Below, one piece after another: positions 21,841 to 33,098 of a stretch of 64,000 nt of DNA. The notes below the pieces were generated by a model, which was not told the origin of the DNA, searched no databases, and saw nothing but the letters and a program-made list of their open reading frames with translations. The position numbers and the translations under genes are program-made. Location: assembly GCF_021155775.2 (NCBI RefSeq), contig NC_060235.2, positions 12,859,193 to 12,923,192 on the forward strand. Direction: 5' to 3'. This stretch comes from Neodiprion pinetum (Eukaryota > Arthropoda > Insecta > Hymenoptera > Diprionidae). Each line of letters begins with the position of its first letter. Within the stretch, counting starts at the first letter, position 1.

Positions 21841-24800
21841 TTACTCTTCTGCAGCGATTGGAAGGAGAACTATCTTGTTGATTGGTCTTGTTAGAGTGGT
21901 TGTGGCGGTTTTAATGACGGCAACTCTGATAAGACCATCGTTTCCTGGTAGTGTTTCGGTGATTCGTCCCAGCGGCCATTTTGACGGAGGAGTGATTTCG
22001 GTTCGGATGAGGCACAGACGACCCTTTTTTATGTTGTCCTTTGCTTGCAGCCATTTGTTTCTTGGGATGAGGCTTTGGATGTATTCGCGGGACCATCTTG
22101 TCCAAAAGTGATCTCGCATCTGGGTGAGTTGTTGCCAGCGGGACAATCGTGATGTTGGCGTGTCCGCAAGCGTTGATTCCGGAAGTGCATTGAGGGGTGC
22201 ACCGATGAGAAAGTGACCCGGGGTTAAGGCCGATACGTCGTCAGGATCATCAGTCAGTGCACTGAGAGGCCGAGAGTTTAGGCACGCCTCGATTTGTGAG
22301 AGGACGGTGCTCATTTCTTCGTATGTGAGCGAAGCGTCTCCGATGACTCTGCGAAGATGAAACTTTGTAGATTTCACGGCGGCTTCCCAGAGCCCGCCAA
22401 AGTGTGGAGCTGCTGGTGGGTTGAACTGCCAAGTGATACCCAGTTGAGCGAGTTCCTTTGTGAAGGAGTTGTGTTCGCTCGTTGCAGCTTTGATCAGCTT
22501 TTGCAGTTCGGTGTTTGCGCCTACGAAGTTGGTACCTCGGTCGCTGTCGAGCTCAGTGCAGAGTCCTCTTCTTGAGATAAATCGTTTTAAAGCTGCTGTG
22601 AAGGCTTGCGTGGAATAGTCGGAAGCGATGTCTAAGTGCACAGCTTTGGTCACCATGCATACGAAGATGACGAAGAAGGCCTTGGTGGTCTTGTGTCCTC
22701 GTCCTGGTGAAGTCTTCAAGGCGATTGGTCCTGCGTAGTCAACTCCAGTGAATTGGAACGGTCTTGCTGGAGTTACTCGTGACCGTGGTAAATTTCCCAT
22801 GAGTTGTTGCGGTGGCTCCGCCCGCCATCGCGTACATGTGACACATTGGCGTATACGTGATTTGATGAGGTTCCGTCCTCGGGGGATCCAGTACCGCTGG
22901 CGTAATGTTCCTAGGACGAGTTGAACTCCGCCATGTAGTGTCTTCGTGTGCAGGTGATCTATCAACAAGGATGAAAATTTTGAGTCATGTGGCAGGATTA
23001 TTGGGTGTTTTTCGTCGAGGGAAAGTAATGAATGCTTGAGTCTTCCTCCGACTCGTAAAATGCCTTTGTCATCGAGGTAGGGAGTAAGGGATATTAATGA
23101 ACTTCCCCTTTTGATGATGCCGGTTGTAAGGTGTCTGAGTTCTTCCCTCCAATGGTGTTGTTGGATGATTTTTAGCCACGCGATCTCGGCTTGGATGATC
23201 TCGGCTGGGGACAGGAGATTTTCGTGATTGTGGTTTTGAGGAAGCCAACGTCTACACCAAGCGGTGATCCTGAGCAGCTTGCTGTAGCTGGAGAATAGGC
23301 TGAGCATCTCAGGTTCAGTTGGTGGTTCTCTGGCTATTGCTGCATGGACTGTTGACCTCTCTTCTGGAAGGTTGGTGAGATCTGTCTGGAGATTACTCCG
23401 TGGAGGTTTCTCATCATTGGAAAGAAACTCTGGTCCCTTCCACCAAAGTTGGTGTGTGAGTAGATCCCGTGGTGAGATCCCTCGTGATGCGCAATCCGCT
23501 GGGTCGTGCTGACTCGGGATGTGATTCCATTTGGCTTCTGGAAGCAGTGTTTGGATCTCAGCGACTCGGTTTGCTACGTATGTTTTCCATCTTCGTGGAG
23601 GTGCCTGGATCCAGCCCAGCGTGACAGTGGAGTCTGTCCACAAGTATGTAGTGATGTTATTCCAGTTGGTCAGCCTGAGTGTGTGGTGAGCCAACTTAGC
23701 GAGGAGATGTGCCGCACAAAGTTCCAGTCGAGGAAGTGACACCTGTTTTAGTGGTGCGACCTTACTCTTTGCAGCTATCAATGATGTTTCGCTCCGGCCG
23801 TTTTCCTGGAGAGCTCGCAAGTAGAGGACGGCCGCGTAGGCTTGTTCGGAGGCGTCTGAAAACCCATGGAGTTCTATTCTGTTGGTCCGAATTAGCCAGC
23901 GAGGAATGCGAATGTTGGAGAGTGTTGTCCATTGGTCGTGAAACTCCCTCCAATCTTGTGAAATGTGTTGAGGAAGAGGATCATCCCACTTGGCGTTGAT
24001 CAACCATGTCGACTGAATGGTGATTTTTGCTCGGGTTGTTACGGGTGTGAGCCATCCCAATGGATCGAAGAGTTGAGCTGCCTGAGATAAAATTGATCGC
24101 TTCGTAATAGCCTTGGCGGTGGTTGGTTGGACGGTGAACAGGAAGGTGTCTGATTGCTGGCTCCATTGAAGCCCTAGAGTGGAGTGAGTTTCCTCTGTAG
24201 GAGCCCAAGACATGTTGCCCTTTACCAAACGATCTGACTCTGGAATGTGTGTGAGCAGAGTGGAGTCGTTTGACATCCATTTCTTGAGTGGAAATCCGCC
24301 CGCCATGCATATCTCTCGAAGTTCCTTTTGAAGATTGAGCAGTTGCGTTTGATTATCTGCCCCAGTAAGGATGTCGTCAACGTAGATGTCTCGTTGAAGA
24401 ATAGAGGCTCCAAGTGGGAAATTCGCCTGCTCGTCGTGAGCCAGTTGTCGGATGGTCCTGATGGCTAGAAAGGGAGCGCAAGCGAGACCGTATGTCACGG
24501 TGTTGAGTCGATATTCGCGTGGGTCTTGATCTTCCTCGGTTTTCCACAATATTCTTTGGAAGTCTCTGTCATCTGGGTGTACGAGAATCTGTCTGTACAT
24601 TTTCTCGATGTCAGCAGCGATGACAAAGCGATGGGTTCTCCATCTGAGCAAGACGTCAGATAGAGCTGGCAGCAAATTCTCCCCTTTTAGCAGAAAATGG
24701 TTGAGGGAGATTCCTTGGTGAGTTAGGCAGGATCCGTTGAACACTACTCGAAGTGGTGTAGTGGTGCTGGACTCTCGCCACACTCCGTGATGAGGAAGGT

Positions 24801-26979
24801 AGCAGACGTTGCTCGTCGGCTTGGGTTGTTCTGCCACCTCCATGTGTTTCATGGCTTCGTAGGTGGACATGAACTCGTGGTAATGTTGCTCAAGCCCCTT
24901 ATTGTGTTTAAAGCGCTTGAAGGTGAAATTGAGACTTCTTTCGGCAGCTCTCCGGGTGTCCGACAAGTCCATTATTCTTGATGAAGTTGGCAGTCGCACG
25001 ATGTAGCGACCTTCGGGTGTTCGGGAATGTCCGGTGGCGTATGTCTCTTCACAAATTCTCTCGTCGGGAGTCAAGGAAGGAGGGGCGTTGGGCAGTTCCT
25101 CCTGTTCCCAGAATCGTCGAACCATGGATGATAGCGAGTCCCTCGTTGAACAGTGGTGACTCACAGTGGTATTGGTGGATGCGTTTGACGCACTGGTGGA
25201 TCCTGATAGAATCCATCCGAAGATGGTTTTCTGGGCGATGGGTTGATTTCTGCCCCCCTTCCGGAGACCTGTGTCCATGATTTGAGCATAGATGTCAGCC
25301 CCGAGGAGGACGTCGATGGGATCGGAGGCTTCGAAGTCTGGGTCTGCTAGATCGAGCCCCTTGATGTGACTCCACTTCCGCCTAGATGCTTCCACGTTGT
25401 TGCCGTAGAGGGTCAGTTTGGGGAGAATCAGTGCTGTCGTTACAATGGTGGTGTTCTTGTGACGAGCTGTAACCTTCAGCTCGACTTTCCCCTTTGCTGT
25501 TGCGGTTTGGACTCCACCTACTCCGCATATGGCGATTGATGATTTAGTCCGAGTGATGTGGAGGCGTTGTGCTAGCCTCTCGGTGATCATGCTCGTGTCG
25601 GAACCTTGATCGATGAGTGCACGTGCATGGTGCAAGTTGCCGAAACGATCTGCTACCCGGATGCGGGCTGTAGCTAGCAGAACGGACACTCTTGTTGATG
25701 GGCGCTGCTTGGCGATGAGGCAATTGGCTGAGGTTGGTGGCTTTGGAGCTGCCAAGGCATCGTGCAGCGTGGTGTGATGTCCCTCCGAGCAAGTTCGGCA
25801 CGTCTTCTTGGATGGACATTCGTGGTGCTTGTGTTTGCCCAGGCAGTTGGTGCAGCGGTTGTGTTGCGAAATTATACTCAACCGTTCCCTGGCTGGTTTG
25901 TCCTTATAGGTTGGGCAGAACATAATGTAGTGTGCCTGGTTACAGATGATGCAGGTTTCTGTGGGTGCACTGCGTCTCTGTTCTTGTTCGGGTTCGCTTG
26001 CCTTCTTCTTCCCATTGTTGTTCTGGGCGTGATGTGTGTTTTTCCACCGTGGTGATGGCTCGGGAGATTTCTGTTCTCCCTTTGGTTGCTGGATTGCTTC
26101 GAGCGTCTGGATTCGGCGTTCGAGGAAGTTTCTGAGGTGTGTGTAGGTAGGAGGCTCCGTTGTCTCGGCGATAGAGGCCTCCCAATCTCGACGTGTTTTG
26201 TTGTCGAATAGTTCGACCACCAGGAAGACATACAAGTCCTCGTGCTGCCCGATGGGTCTTCCAATGGCGTCAAGTGAACTGCAGGTTGAGATCATGCCGT
26301 GGAAGATTCTTTGAAGTTCGTTTGCTGACTCCGCCTTTGCCTTTGGGATTGATGTAAATTTGGTGAGGCACGATCTAATCAATGCCCTTTTGTTCTCGTA
26401 CAAGCCGCTCAAAGTGTTCCAGGCTTGTTTGTAGTTTTCTGCGGTGATGCTGAGAGTTTTGATGAGCAGGCTGGCCTCCCCTTTCAGGCTCGCCTTGAGG
26501 TAGTGGAGTTTTTCGACCTCGCTGATTGATGCATCCTGGTCGATCAATGATTTAAACAGATCTCTGAAGGATGGCCAATCTTCGTAATTGCCCGAGAACA
26601 TGGGCAGCTGGATGCGAGGCAGTGAAGCTCGGCTGTTGCTCTGCTGTGGTTGGGTGCTTGCAGAAGAATTCCTTGTCTCTCCTGTTAGCCTTGTAGCAAA
26701 GTCCATGAGCATGCCGCGCTGAGTCATGTACTCCTCTTCCACCAGTGATGAGAATGTGGCGTAATCGTGCTTCTTTAACTCATCCTTGAATTTGTTGAGA
26801 AGAACTTCGTGTTGACTCTCGAATTTCTCCCAGTATTTGTCGAGATTGAAGATGCGTGCTTGGACGGCTCCGGTGCTGATATTTGCTTGGCCGGTCTTCC
26901 TTAGGTTCTCGACCATCCTTGCGATCCTTCCATGTAGCTCCGTCTGGCTCCGGATCAGCTCTTCGAATGAACGATCCAT
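21841..26979 (-). CDS. BEL/Pao gag-pol polyprotein, intact, 1712 aa
   Basis: Starts at ATG 26979 (MDRSFEEL). Order: coiled N-terminus; DUF1759-type gag with the FSGNYEDW motif (~residue 130); zinc knuckles (~residues 340-400, CIIC, CTNCLGKHKHHEC, CRTC); protease with D-Q-G-S-D at residues 457-461; RT with YVDD at 866-869; RNase H with DASEQAYAAV and LWTDS; integrase with zinc motif CVTC, catalytic Asp in GVDYAGP (~1415), Asp in SDRGTNF (~1477) and Glu in GLWEA (~1530); C-terminal domain. Full length for the family and uninterrupted. Gag and pol share one frame, as in other BEL elements. It ends 39 bp before the 3' LTR, so there is no env. Confidence 0.96.
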   Translation of the reverse strand: MDRSFEELIRSQTELHGRIARMVENLRKTGQANISTGAVQARIFNLDKYWEKFESQHEVLLNKFKDELKKHDYATFSSLVEEEYMTQRGMLMDFATRLTGETRNSSASTQPQQSNSRASLPRIQLPMFSGNYEDWPSFRDLFKSLIDQDASISEVEKLHYLKASLKGEASLLIKTLSITAENYKQAWNTLSGLYENKRALIRSCLTKFTSIPKAKAESANELQRIFHGMISTCSSLDAIGRPIGQHEDLYVFLVVELFDNKTRRDWEASIAETTEPPTYTHLRNFLERRIQTLEAIQQPKGEQKSPEPSPRWKNTHHAQNNNGKKKASEPEQEQRRSAPTETCIICNQAHYIMFCPTYKDKPARERLSIISQHNRCTNCLGKHKHHECPSKKTCRTCSEGHHTTLHDALAAPKPPTSANCLIAKQRPSTRVSVLLATARIRVADRFGNLHHARALIDQGSDTSMITERLAQRLHITRTKSSIAICGVGGVQTATAKGKVELKVTARHKNTTIVTTALILPKLTLYGNNVEASRRKWSHIKGLDLADPDFEASDPIDVLLGADIYAQIMDTGLRKGGRNQPIAQKTIFGWILSGSTSASNASTNTTVSHHCSTRDSLSSMVRRFWEQEELPNAPPSLTPDERICEETYATGHSRTPEGRYIVRLPTSSRIMDLSDTRRAAERSLNFTFKRFKHNKGLEQHYHEFMSTYEAMKHMEVAEQPKPTSNVCYLPHHGVWRESSTTTPLRVVFNGSCLTHQGISLNHFLLKGENLLPALSDVLLRWRTHRFVIAADIEKMYRQILVHPDDRDFQRILWKTEEDQDPREYRLNTVTYGLACAPFLAIRTIRQLAHDEQANFPLGASILQRDIYVDDILTGADNQTQLLNLQKELREICMAGGFPLKKWMSNDSTLLTHIPESDRLVKGNMSWAPTEETHSTLGLQWSQQSDTFLFTVQPTTAKAITKRSILSQAAQLFDPLGWLTPVTTRAKITIQSTWLINAKWDDPLPQHISQDWREFHDQWTTLSNIRIPRWLIRTNRIELHGFSDASEQAYAAVLYLRALQENGRSETSLIAAKSKVAPLKQVSLPRLELCAAHLLAKLAHHTLRLTNWNNITTYLWTDSTVTLGWIQAPPRRWKTYVANRVAEIQTLLPEAKWNHIPSQHDPADCASRGISPRDLLTHQLWWKGPEFLSNDEKPPRSNLQTDLTNLPEERSTVHAAIAREPPTEPEMLSLFSSYSKLLRITAWCRRWLPQNHNHENLLSPAEIIQAEIAWLKIIQQHHWREELRHLTTGIIKRGSSLISLTPYLDDKGILRVGGRLKHSLLSLDEKHPIILPHDSKFSSLLIDHLHTKTLHGGVQLVLGTLRQRYWIPRGRNLIKSRIRQCVTCTRWRAEPPQQLMGNLPRSRVTPARPFQFTGVDYAGPIALKTSPGRGHKTTKAFFVIFVCMVTKAVHLDIASDYSTQAFTAALKRFISRRGLCTELDSDRGTNFVGANTELQKLIKAATSEHNSFTKELAQLGITWQFNPPAAPHFGGLWEAAVKSTKFHLRRVIGDASLTYEEMSTVLSQIEACLNSRPLSALTDDPDDVSALTPGHFLIGAPLNALPESTLADTPTSRLSRWQQLTQMRDHFWTRWSREYIQSLIPRNKWLQAKDNIKKGRLCLIRTEITPPSKWPLGRITETLPGNDGLIRVAVIKTATTTLTRPINKIVLLPIAAEE

Positions 26980-27045
26980 GATTGCGGTGGGTGGTTATAT
27001 AGGAAGACGAAGGTGCTATGTTGACGCGTTGACCTTGTCCTCTGT

Positions 27046-27068
27046 ATCCGGCTCGAAGGACCAATAAA
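27046..27068 (-). other. Primer-binding site of the complete BEL element
   Basis: Directly after the 5' LTR the minus strand reads TTTATTGGTCCTTCGAGCC, the same core as in the left BEL element. The short leader then runs to the ATG at 26979. Confidence 0.75.
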
Positions 27069-28060
27069 TGTGCGCTGTTCGACCGAGCCGCTTGGAAGGT
27101 GTGAGTCGCTTGGAATCAAAGATGATTTGTGGTGTTGAGTTTATTTTGTATAATGCTAATTATTTGATTTATTTACAATATGTACAGTCATTTACACGGT
27201 TTCCAAGTAATACATGGTGCAGTTTTAGTAACAATGCAATGTGGTGGAGGCGTTAGTGTTGATGTCAGTCGTCTAGGGGGATCGGTCACGGTCCTGGGCG
27301 GCGGAGTATATCTGCTGGTCAGTCGTATAGGGAGATCGGTCACGGTCCTGGGCGGCGGAGTATATCTGCTTTCCGGCGAACTGGGAGGCGTTGAGGGACG
27401 GCGGTTCTCAGTCGGTTTCACCGGAGACTCCCACTCGCTGTCAGTAGTCTGGGTGGCAATCGTCGCAAAGAAACGCTGCGGCTCAGGAAATGGTGATACA
27501 GGAGGTGGGATGTGCCGGTAATAGCTCGGAGAAGTCAATCGCGCTCGGCGAACATCCCACAAGGAGAGAAGCACGGCTGGTGGTCTTGTCAGTGGTCGAG
27601 CGGGAACGTCTATTGAGTGTAGCGTCCAAGGGGCAGGCGGGTTTGATGCAGTTGATCTTTGTTGGTCGCTGACCGAAGCCAGATGAAAGGAGTCCGTCAT
27701 AAAACGTGGTGTCGTCAAGTCTGTTGTGAAGTCAGTCAGCTTGGTCAGTCAGTCGTTGTAGCGGTGATGAGTTGAAGCAGTGTCGTTTGGAGTCAGTTGG
27801 GAGCGTCAAAGCGTTGAACCCGAAGTGTCCTGCCGATCGGTCTGATCGGCCGTCTCTTATTCCAGCCTCGGTGGATCTTTGATAGCGGGAGACCACGTTC
27901 GGTGATTACGTAACGCGCTCAGCTGCGTGGGTGGCGTGAGCGGCGTGCGTGACGTCACACTTTCTTTTGGGTCGCGTGATTGGAAAGCACGCGAGGCTGG
28001 TTGCCTCGCGTGAGTTGGAAGGCGCGCGACCAATGAGTTGTGTTCACGTTGTTGTGAACA
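27069..28060 (-). repeat. 5' LTR of the complete BEL/Pao element
   Basis: Same length as the 3' LTR (992 bp), and I could find no difference by eye. It contains the same 54-bp tandem duplication and the same spurious 176-codon ORF (27188-27718). It is followed by the right copy of the TTTAC target duplication. Confidence 0.95.
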
Positions 28061-29930
28061 TTTACCATCATTAAAATCATTGAAATAAATATAATTATTC
28101 AAAAAATCCTACGTATTTTTTAATTATCTGCTCACATATTAATTAAGATATAAATATTATCCGTTAGGAAAAATAATTCATATACATCAATTATTTCCTT
28201 ATTTTATTAAATCATTCAACTTGATCACCTCCATTTATATTCAATTATATTATTGTATAATATACATATATATACATATATGTATACATATATATGTATA
28301 GTGTTGAACATATATATATATGGATTATAATTTTGAATTTACTTCTAAAGAAATAAGAAATTTTGAAAAAAAAAATTTTTCTACGATAATTAAATTTATC
28401 AAAAATAAATATAATTATTGAAAAGACCCCGTATGTTTTTCAATTATTTACTTACATATTATTTGGAATAAAAATATTATTGATTAGGAAAAAACAATTT
28501 ATTTCAATCAACTACTTCCTTTTTTTATTAAATTATTTGATTTGATTATCTCCATTTATATTCAATGATATTAATGTATAATATATATATGAATGAATGT
28601 ATCTATATTTAATTATATTAATGTATAAAATTCAGATATATGCAGATATATATATCATGATTTTCAATTTACTTTTAGAAAAACAGAAATTTGAAAGAAA
28701 AAAAATTTTTTTACAGTGAATAAATTCATTAAAAATAAATATAACTGTTCAAAAAATCCTATGTGTTCTTCAATTATTTGCTCGCGTATTAATTGAAATA
28801 TCAATATCATTTGCTAAGAAAAATAATTTATTTAAATCAATTATTTCCTTATTCTATTAGAATATTTAACTTAATTACCTCCATTTATATTCAATTATAT
28901 TAATGTATAATATATATATGAATAAATGTATGTATATTCATTCATATTATTGTATGATATTCAAATCTATACATATATATATATATTATGATTTTTTATT
29001 TACTTTAAAAAAAAGAGAAATTTGACATAAAAAAAATTTTTTTACAATCATTCAATCCATTAAAAATGAATATAATTATTAGAAAAATCCTACGTATTTT
29101 TTAATTATTTGCTCACATATTAATTAAAATATAAATATTATCCGTTACGAAAAATAATTTATTTAATTCAATATGCTTATTTTATTGAATCATTTAACTT
29201 GATTACCTCCATTCATATTTAATTATATTAATGAATAATATACATGTATATACATATATACATATATAATAATATACATATACATATATATTTCATAATT
29301 TTGAATTTAATTTCAAAAAAAGAGAAATTCTCGAAAAAAAAATTTTTTTCACAATCATTAAATTCATTAAAAATAAATATAATTATTGGAAAAATCCGAC
29401 GTATTTTTTTATTATTTGCTCACACATTAATTAGGATATAAATATTATCCGTCAGGAAAAATAATTTATTTGAATCAATCATTTGCTTATTTTATTGAAT
29501 TATTCAACATAATCACCTCCATTTATATTCAATTATATTGATGTATAATATACATATATATACATATATACTTATATAATAATATACATATATATATATA
29601 TATTGAAATTTTGAATTCACTTTTGAAAAAAGAGAAATTTTTGAAACAAATTTTTTTTCACAATAATTAAATTCATTCAAAATAAATATGGTTATTGAAA
29701 AGATCCTGTATATTTTTTAATTATTTGCTTACATATTGATTGGAATAAAAATTCTATTCATTGAGAAAAATAATTTATTCAATCAATTATTTCCTTTTTT
29801 TATCAAATTATTTGACGTAATTACCCCCATTCATATTCAATTATATTAATGTATAATGTATATACAAATAAATGTATTCAAATTTAATTATATTGATGTA
29901 TAGAAAACGAATATATATATATATGTATAT
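28061..29930 (-). repeat. Satellite family 1, inverted orientation, first block
   Basis: Reverse-complemented monomers with cacctccatttatattcaatt as marker (near 28220, 28550, 28880, 29205, 29515 and 29825). A/B alternation is less regular: B-type units adjoin at ~28750, 29080 and 29390, with A-type at ~28430 and 29700. The first ~240 bp mirror 20160-20400 across the palindrome. No gene. Confidence 0.88.
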
Positions 29931-30213
29931 TGTAACGTTTCAGGCGTTACGTTAATAAAATATGGATCCGCGAGTTTACTTATTATCGAATCAAAAGAAA
30001 TCAAGAGCGTGAACAAAAATATTGTGGTAAATGCTTTTAATGCAATATACGTGTTTCTTGTTTAAAGTCTGAAACAAGACTGTTTTTACAATAATATCGG
30101 TTGGCGCAGCAACCTTATTCTTTTTAAAGACATAAGAGGTTTATAAACGTCTTTTATCTATGCTGACTACTAGATCATTAAAGAGGGGGCAAAACGGGTG
30201 ATTTCACCCTTTG
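29931..30213 (-). repeat. 3' LTR of the 5-kb gypsy element, lacking its first 5 bases
   Basis: Matches 34747-35029 with ~7 substitutions. The 5' LTR begins TGTTACAAAGGG in element sense, but here homology starts only at CAAAGGG, directly joined to integrase coding sequence; no PPT is present. The other end forms a hairpin, GTAACG-loop-CGTTAC. Confidence 0.88.
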
Positions 30214-31053
30214 AGATAAGAGGAAGAAAGGGATCCAGGAGTCCCAGTCTCTCTGATTCTGTTCTACGTAGGACGACAAATATTGTAGCAAAGTCCGATT
30301 CAGACGCTCTATCATGCCGTCAGATTGCGGATGCGAAGGAGTTGTACGAGTTTTTCTAACCTCTAAAATCTGAGTAACCTCTTTCATTAAGGTTGACTCA
30401 AAATTTCGGCCTTGATCAGTATGAAGTTCCAGAGGAACTCCGTGTCTACAAATAAATTCTTTAACGAATGCCTGTGCTACAGTAGAGGCTTCTTGATCAG
30501 CGAGAGGGACCACTTCAGGCCACTTAGTAAAGTAATCAGCAATAACCAAAGCATATTTATTTCCAGAATGGGTTATCGGGAGAGGTCCAAGAATATCCAT
30601 AGCTATCCTTTCAAATGGAGCTCCCACGTTGTAAATTTGAAGAGAGCTTTGTCCCTTCGCTCGAGGTCCTTTCTTTGCCGTGCAGATTCGACATCTTCGA
30701 CACCAATCTTCAACGTCCATCCGGCAATGGGGCCAAAAGTAGAAGTTGCGAATTCTGCCCAGAGTTTCATTTGACGCGAAGTGTCCGCCTGCAGGAGAAT
30801 CATGATAAAGAGCAAGAATCTCTGGAACTCGTGACCTGGGAACCAAAAGTTGCCACCTGATTTCTTTCAAGTCTGCAGATTCCCATTTTCGGTATAAAAT
30901 TCCATCAATTAAAAGGATAGAGTCCCATTGAGCCCAATAAATTTTCAAATCTGGCTCGGCTAAGGATATATCCTGCCAGTCTGGGCGAGTTCTGCTTCTT
31001 TCCAAGACTTCACTTGATTCAAAGTGTCGTCCTCTTGTTGCGATTTTCTCCAT
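30178..31053 (-). pseudogene. Gypsy integrase, 3'-truncated
   Basis: About 290 codons. N-terminal HHCC zinc domain (H...H, then CRRCRIC). Catalytic Asp in the AMDILGPLP segment, Asp in HTDQGRNF, Glu in GMIERLNR: the DDE retroviral core. After IPFFLL the frame runs straight into the 3' LTR and stops at 30178, so the end of the core and the C-terminal GPY/F-type domain are missing. The frame overlaps the RT/RNase H ORF (from 30960) but is shifted by one base, so an indel lies about 30960-31010. Not functional as it stands. Confidence 0.9.
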
Positions 31054-32520
31054 TCCTCCTGGTTATTTTCGAAAGAAATCTTCCGTATTATAAGAGAGGG
31101 GTCACGATTTTTCTCTAATCGTGCACATTGTTTACACTCTGGCATTTCCTCGCAGGGTCTTCGAGAGAGAGCATCGGCGTTTCCATGATGAATTCCTGCT
31201 CGATGACGAATATCAAAATCGTACTGACCGAGCCTTTCTAACCATCTAGCTACCTGACCTTCGGGAGATTTGAACGAAAGTAGCCACCTGAGAGAAGCAT
31301 GATCTGTACGTATCAAAAATTTCCTGCCGTACAAATAATGGTGAAAATGTACTACGGTCTTAACAACAGCTAAAAGCTCTCTACGAGTGACACAATAATT
31401 TCTTTCAGTTTTACTCAAAACTCTGCTGAAATAGCTTATCACTCTCTCCTGTCCTCCCTGAATTTGTGACAGAACCCCGCCTATTCCTGAAAGAGATGCA
31501 TCCGTATCTAAAATAAAAGGAATTTCGACCTCTGGATAAGCTAAAATCGGCGAAGAAATAAGATTTTCTTTTAATTTCTTGAAAGCCTCTTCGCATTCCG
31601 GGGTCCAGTCAAAAGGAATCTTGATTCCGGTCGAATGATGGAGAGGTTTAGCTATACTAGCGAAACCTTTTACAAATCTTCTGTGATACGTACAAAGGCC
31701 TAAAAAGCTTTGAATTTGTTCTTTATTCTTAGGTGTCGGCCAAGAAGAAACCTTCTCTATTTTAGATGGGTCGGTCTTCACACCTTGTGCTGAAACGATA
31801 TGTCCGAGGAAGCCTACTTCTTTCTGGAACAGATGGCATTTTTTCGGGCTCATTTTCAGACCTGCTTGCTTCAACCTAGCGAAAACTTGTCTGAGATTTT
31901 GAACTTCTTCTTCAAAGTTCTTGCCAAAAACGATTATATCGTCTAAATAAACGAGGCATATTTTGCCAGTGAGCCCATGGAGAACAGCCTCCATCATTCG
32001 TTCAAAGGTAGCCGGGGCATTACTCAAACCAAACGGCATAACCTTGAACTGCCATAATCCTCCTAAACCCGTAACAAAAGCTGTTTTTTCTTCATCTAGA
32101 GGATCCATTTCAACCTGCCAGTATCCGCTCTGAAGATCTATGGTGCTGAACCAAGTTGCACCAGCTATCAGGTCGAGTGTCTCGTCGATTCTGGGTAGAG
32201 GGTAAGAATCTTTCTTCGTTATATCGTTCAGCTTCCTGTAATCGATACAAAATCGTTTGGATCCGTCCTTTTTGTTAACAAGGACGATTGGTGAGGCCCA
32301 GGGACTAGACGATGGTTCAATCACATCGTTCTTTAGCATGTCTTCCACAAGCTTCTTCACCTCTTCTCGGGCGTTAAGAGCGAGTCTTCGAGGAGCTTGT
32401 TTAATTGGTGAACTCTCTCCGACGTCGATCTTGTGCTTGACAGAAGTACATCGGCCCTTATCACCACTATCTTTGGCGAAGGAATCTATAAATTCTAGCA
32501 AAAGAGATTTAAACGATTCT
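30960..32520 (-). pseudogene. Gypsy reverse transcriptase and RNase H
   Basis: RT with KKDGSKRFCIDYRKLN, FSTIDLQSGYWQ, MPFGLSNAPATF and the catalytic YLDD; then RNase H with DTDASLSGIGGVL, the E of YCVTRRELLAV and DHASLRW, and the tether ending ADALSRRP. The frame is the same as the protease ORF upstream but is separated from it by a TAG at 32523-32525. It ends prematurely at 30960 after a frameshift into the integrase frame. Confidence 0.92.
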
Positions 32521-32522
32521 AC

Positions 32523-33098
32523 CTAAGCTGAATTTAACGAAATCGAAGATTTCTCAACAAGGCTCTGTAAATGTGAAGGGAAATGTTGTTGCCAATCATC
32601 CTTCGAAAGTTCTATTTCCCGAATTCTAGGAGGAGTCCAGTAAATTCCATTTCTATTTGTACAAAGAGTTATTTCGCGATTGTTTGAAGCTAGTGAATTT
32701 CTGTTAGTCGAGATAACACAGTTATGAGCTGTAAGAAAGTCTATTCCCAAAATACCTTCATCCTCTATATCTGCTATAAAAACCTTATGTGGAGAGTCGA
32801 TACACCCAAAAAGGTTAATTTGGACAGTAGCCTGTCTCAAAACCGGGGTCGTCTCTCCAGTGGCTGTTCGCAGAGAAAAAGAGGGAACAATCCGGTCATC
32901 GGATTTAAAGAGATCCGATCGAACTACGGTTACTTCTGCGCCCGTGTCTATTACCCATAGACAATCGACGCCATTTACAGTACCGCGCGCGTAAAGACCA
33001 GACTGTCGTAGACTTCTAATTAAAAACTGTTCTCTAAGAGGGCTTTCACTATTAACAATCTGCGATGATTTTCGCCCTGACAAATCATCTGAAATTAG
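32523..33098 (-). CDS. Gypsy protease domain (pol N-terminus, reached by -1 frameshift)
   Basis: Aspartic protease with the WVIDTGAEVTVV active-site segment and a downstream GILGIDFLTAH flap/dimer segment. The frame is -1 relative to gag and is entered at the slippery site 33098-33104. There is an ATG-less stretch before 33083, which fits frameshift expression. A TAG at 32523-32525 ends it, although RT continues in the same frame. Confidence 0.85.
   Translation of the reverse strand, partial: LISDDLSGRKSSQIVNSESPLREQFLIRSLRQSGLYARGTVNGVDCLWVIDTGAEVTVVRSDLFKSDDRIVPSFSLRTATGETTPVLRQATVQINLFGCIDSPHKVFIADIEDEGILGIDFLTAHNCVISTNRNSLASNNREITLCTNRNGIYWTPPRIREIELSKDDWQQHFPSHLQSLVEKSSISLNSA

Larger units (their letters stand above)
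20810..28060 (-). mobile_element. Complete BEL/Pao LTR retrotransposon, 7251 bp, with 5-bp target duplication
   Basis: Two 992-bp LTRs (20810-21801 and 27069-28060) show no differences that I can find, and their embedded 176-codon ORFs are identical. TTTAC lies on both sides (20805-20809 and 28061-28065). The PBS (27046-27068), one uninterrupted 1712-codon ORF and the PPT (21802-21815) are all in place. This is the youngest-looking insertion in the window and by structure possibly autonomous. It split the right arm of the satellite palindrome. Confidence 0.95.
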
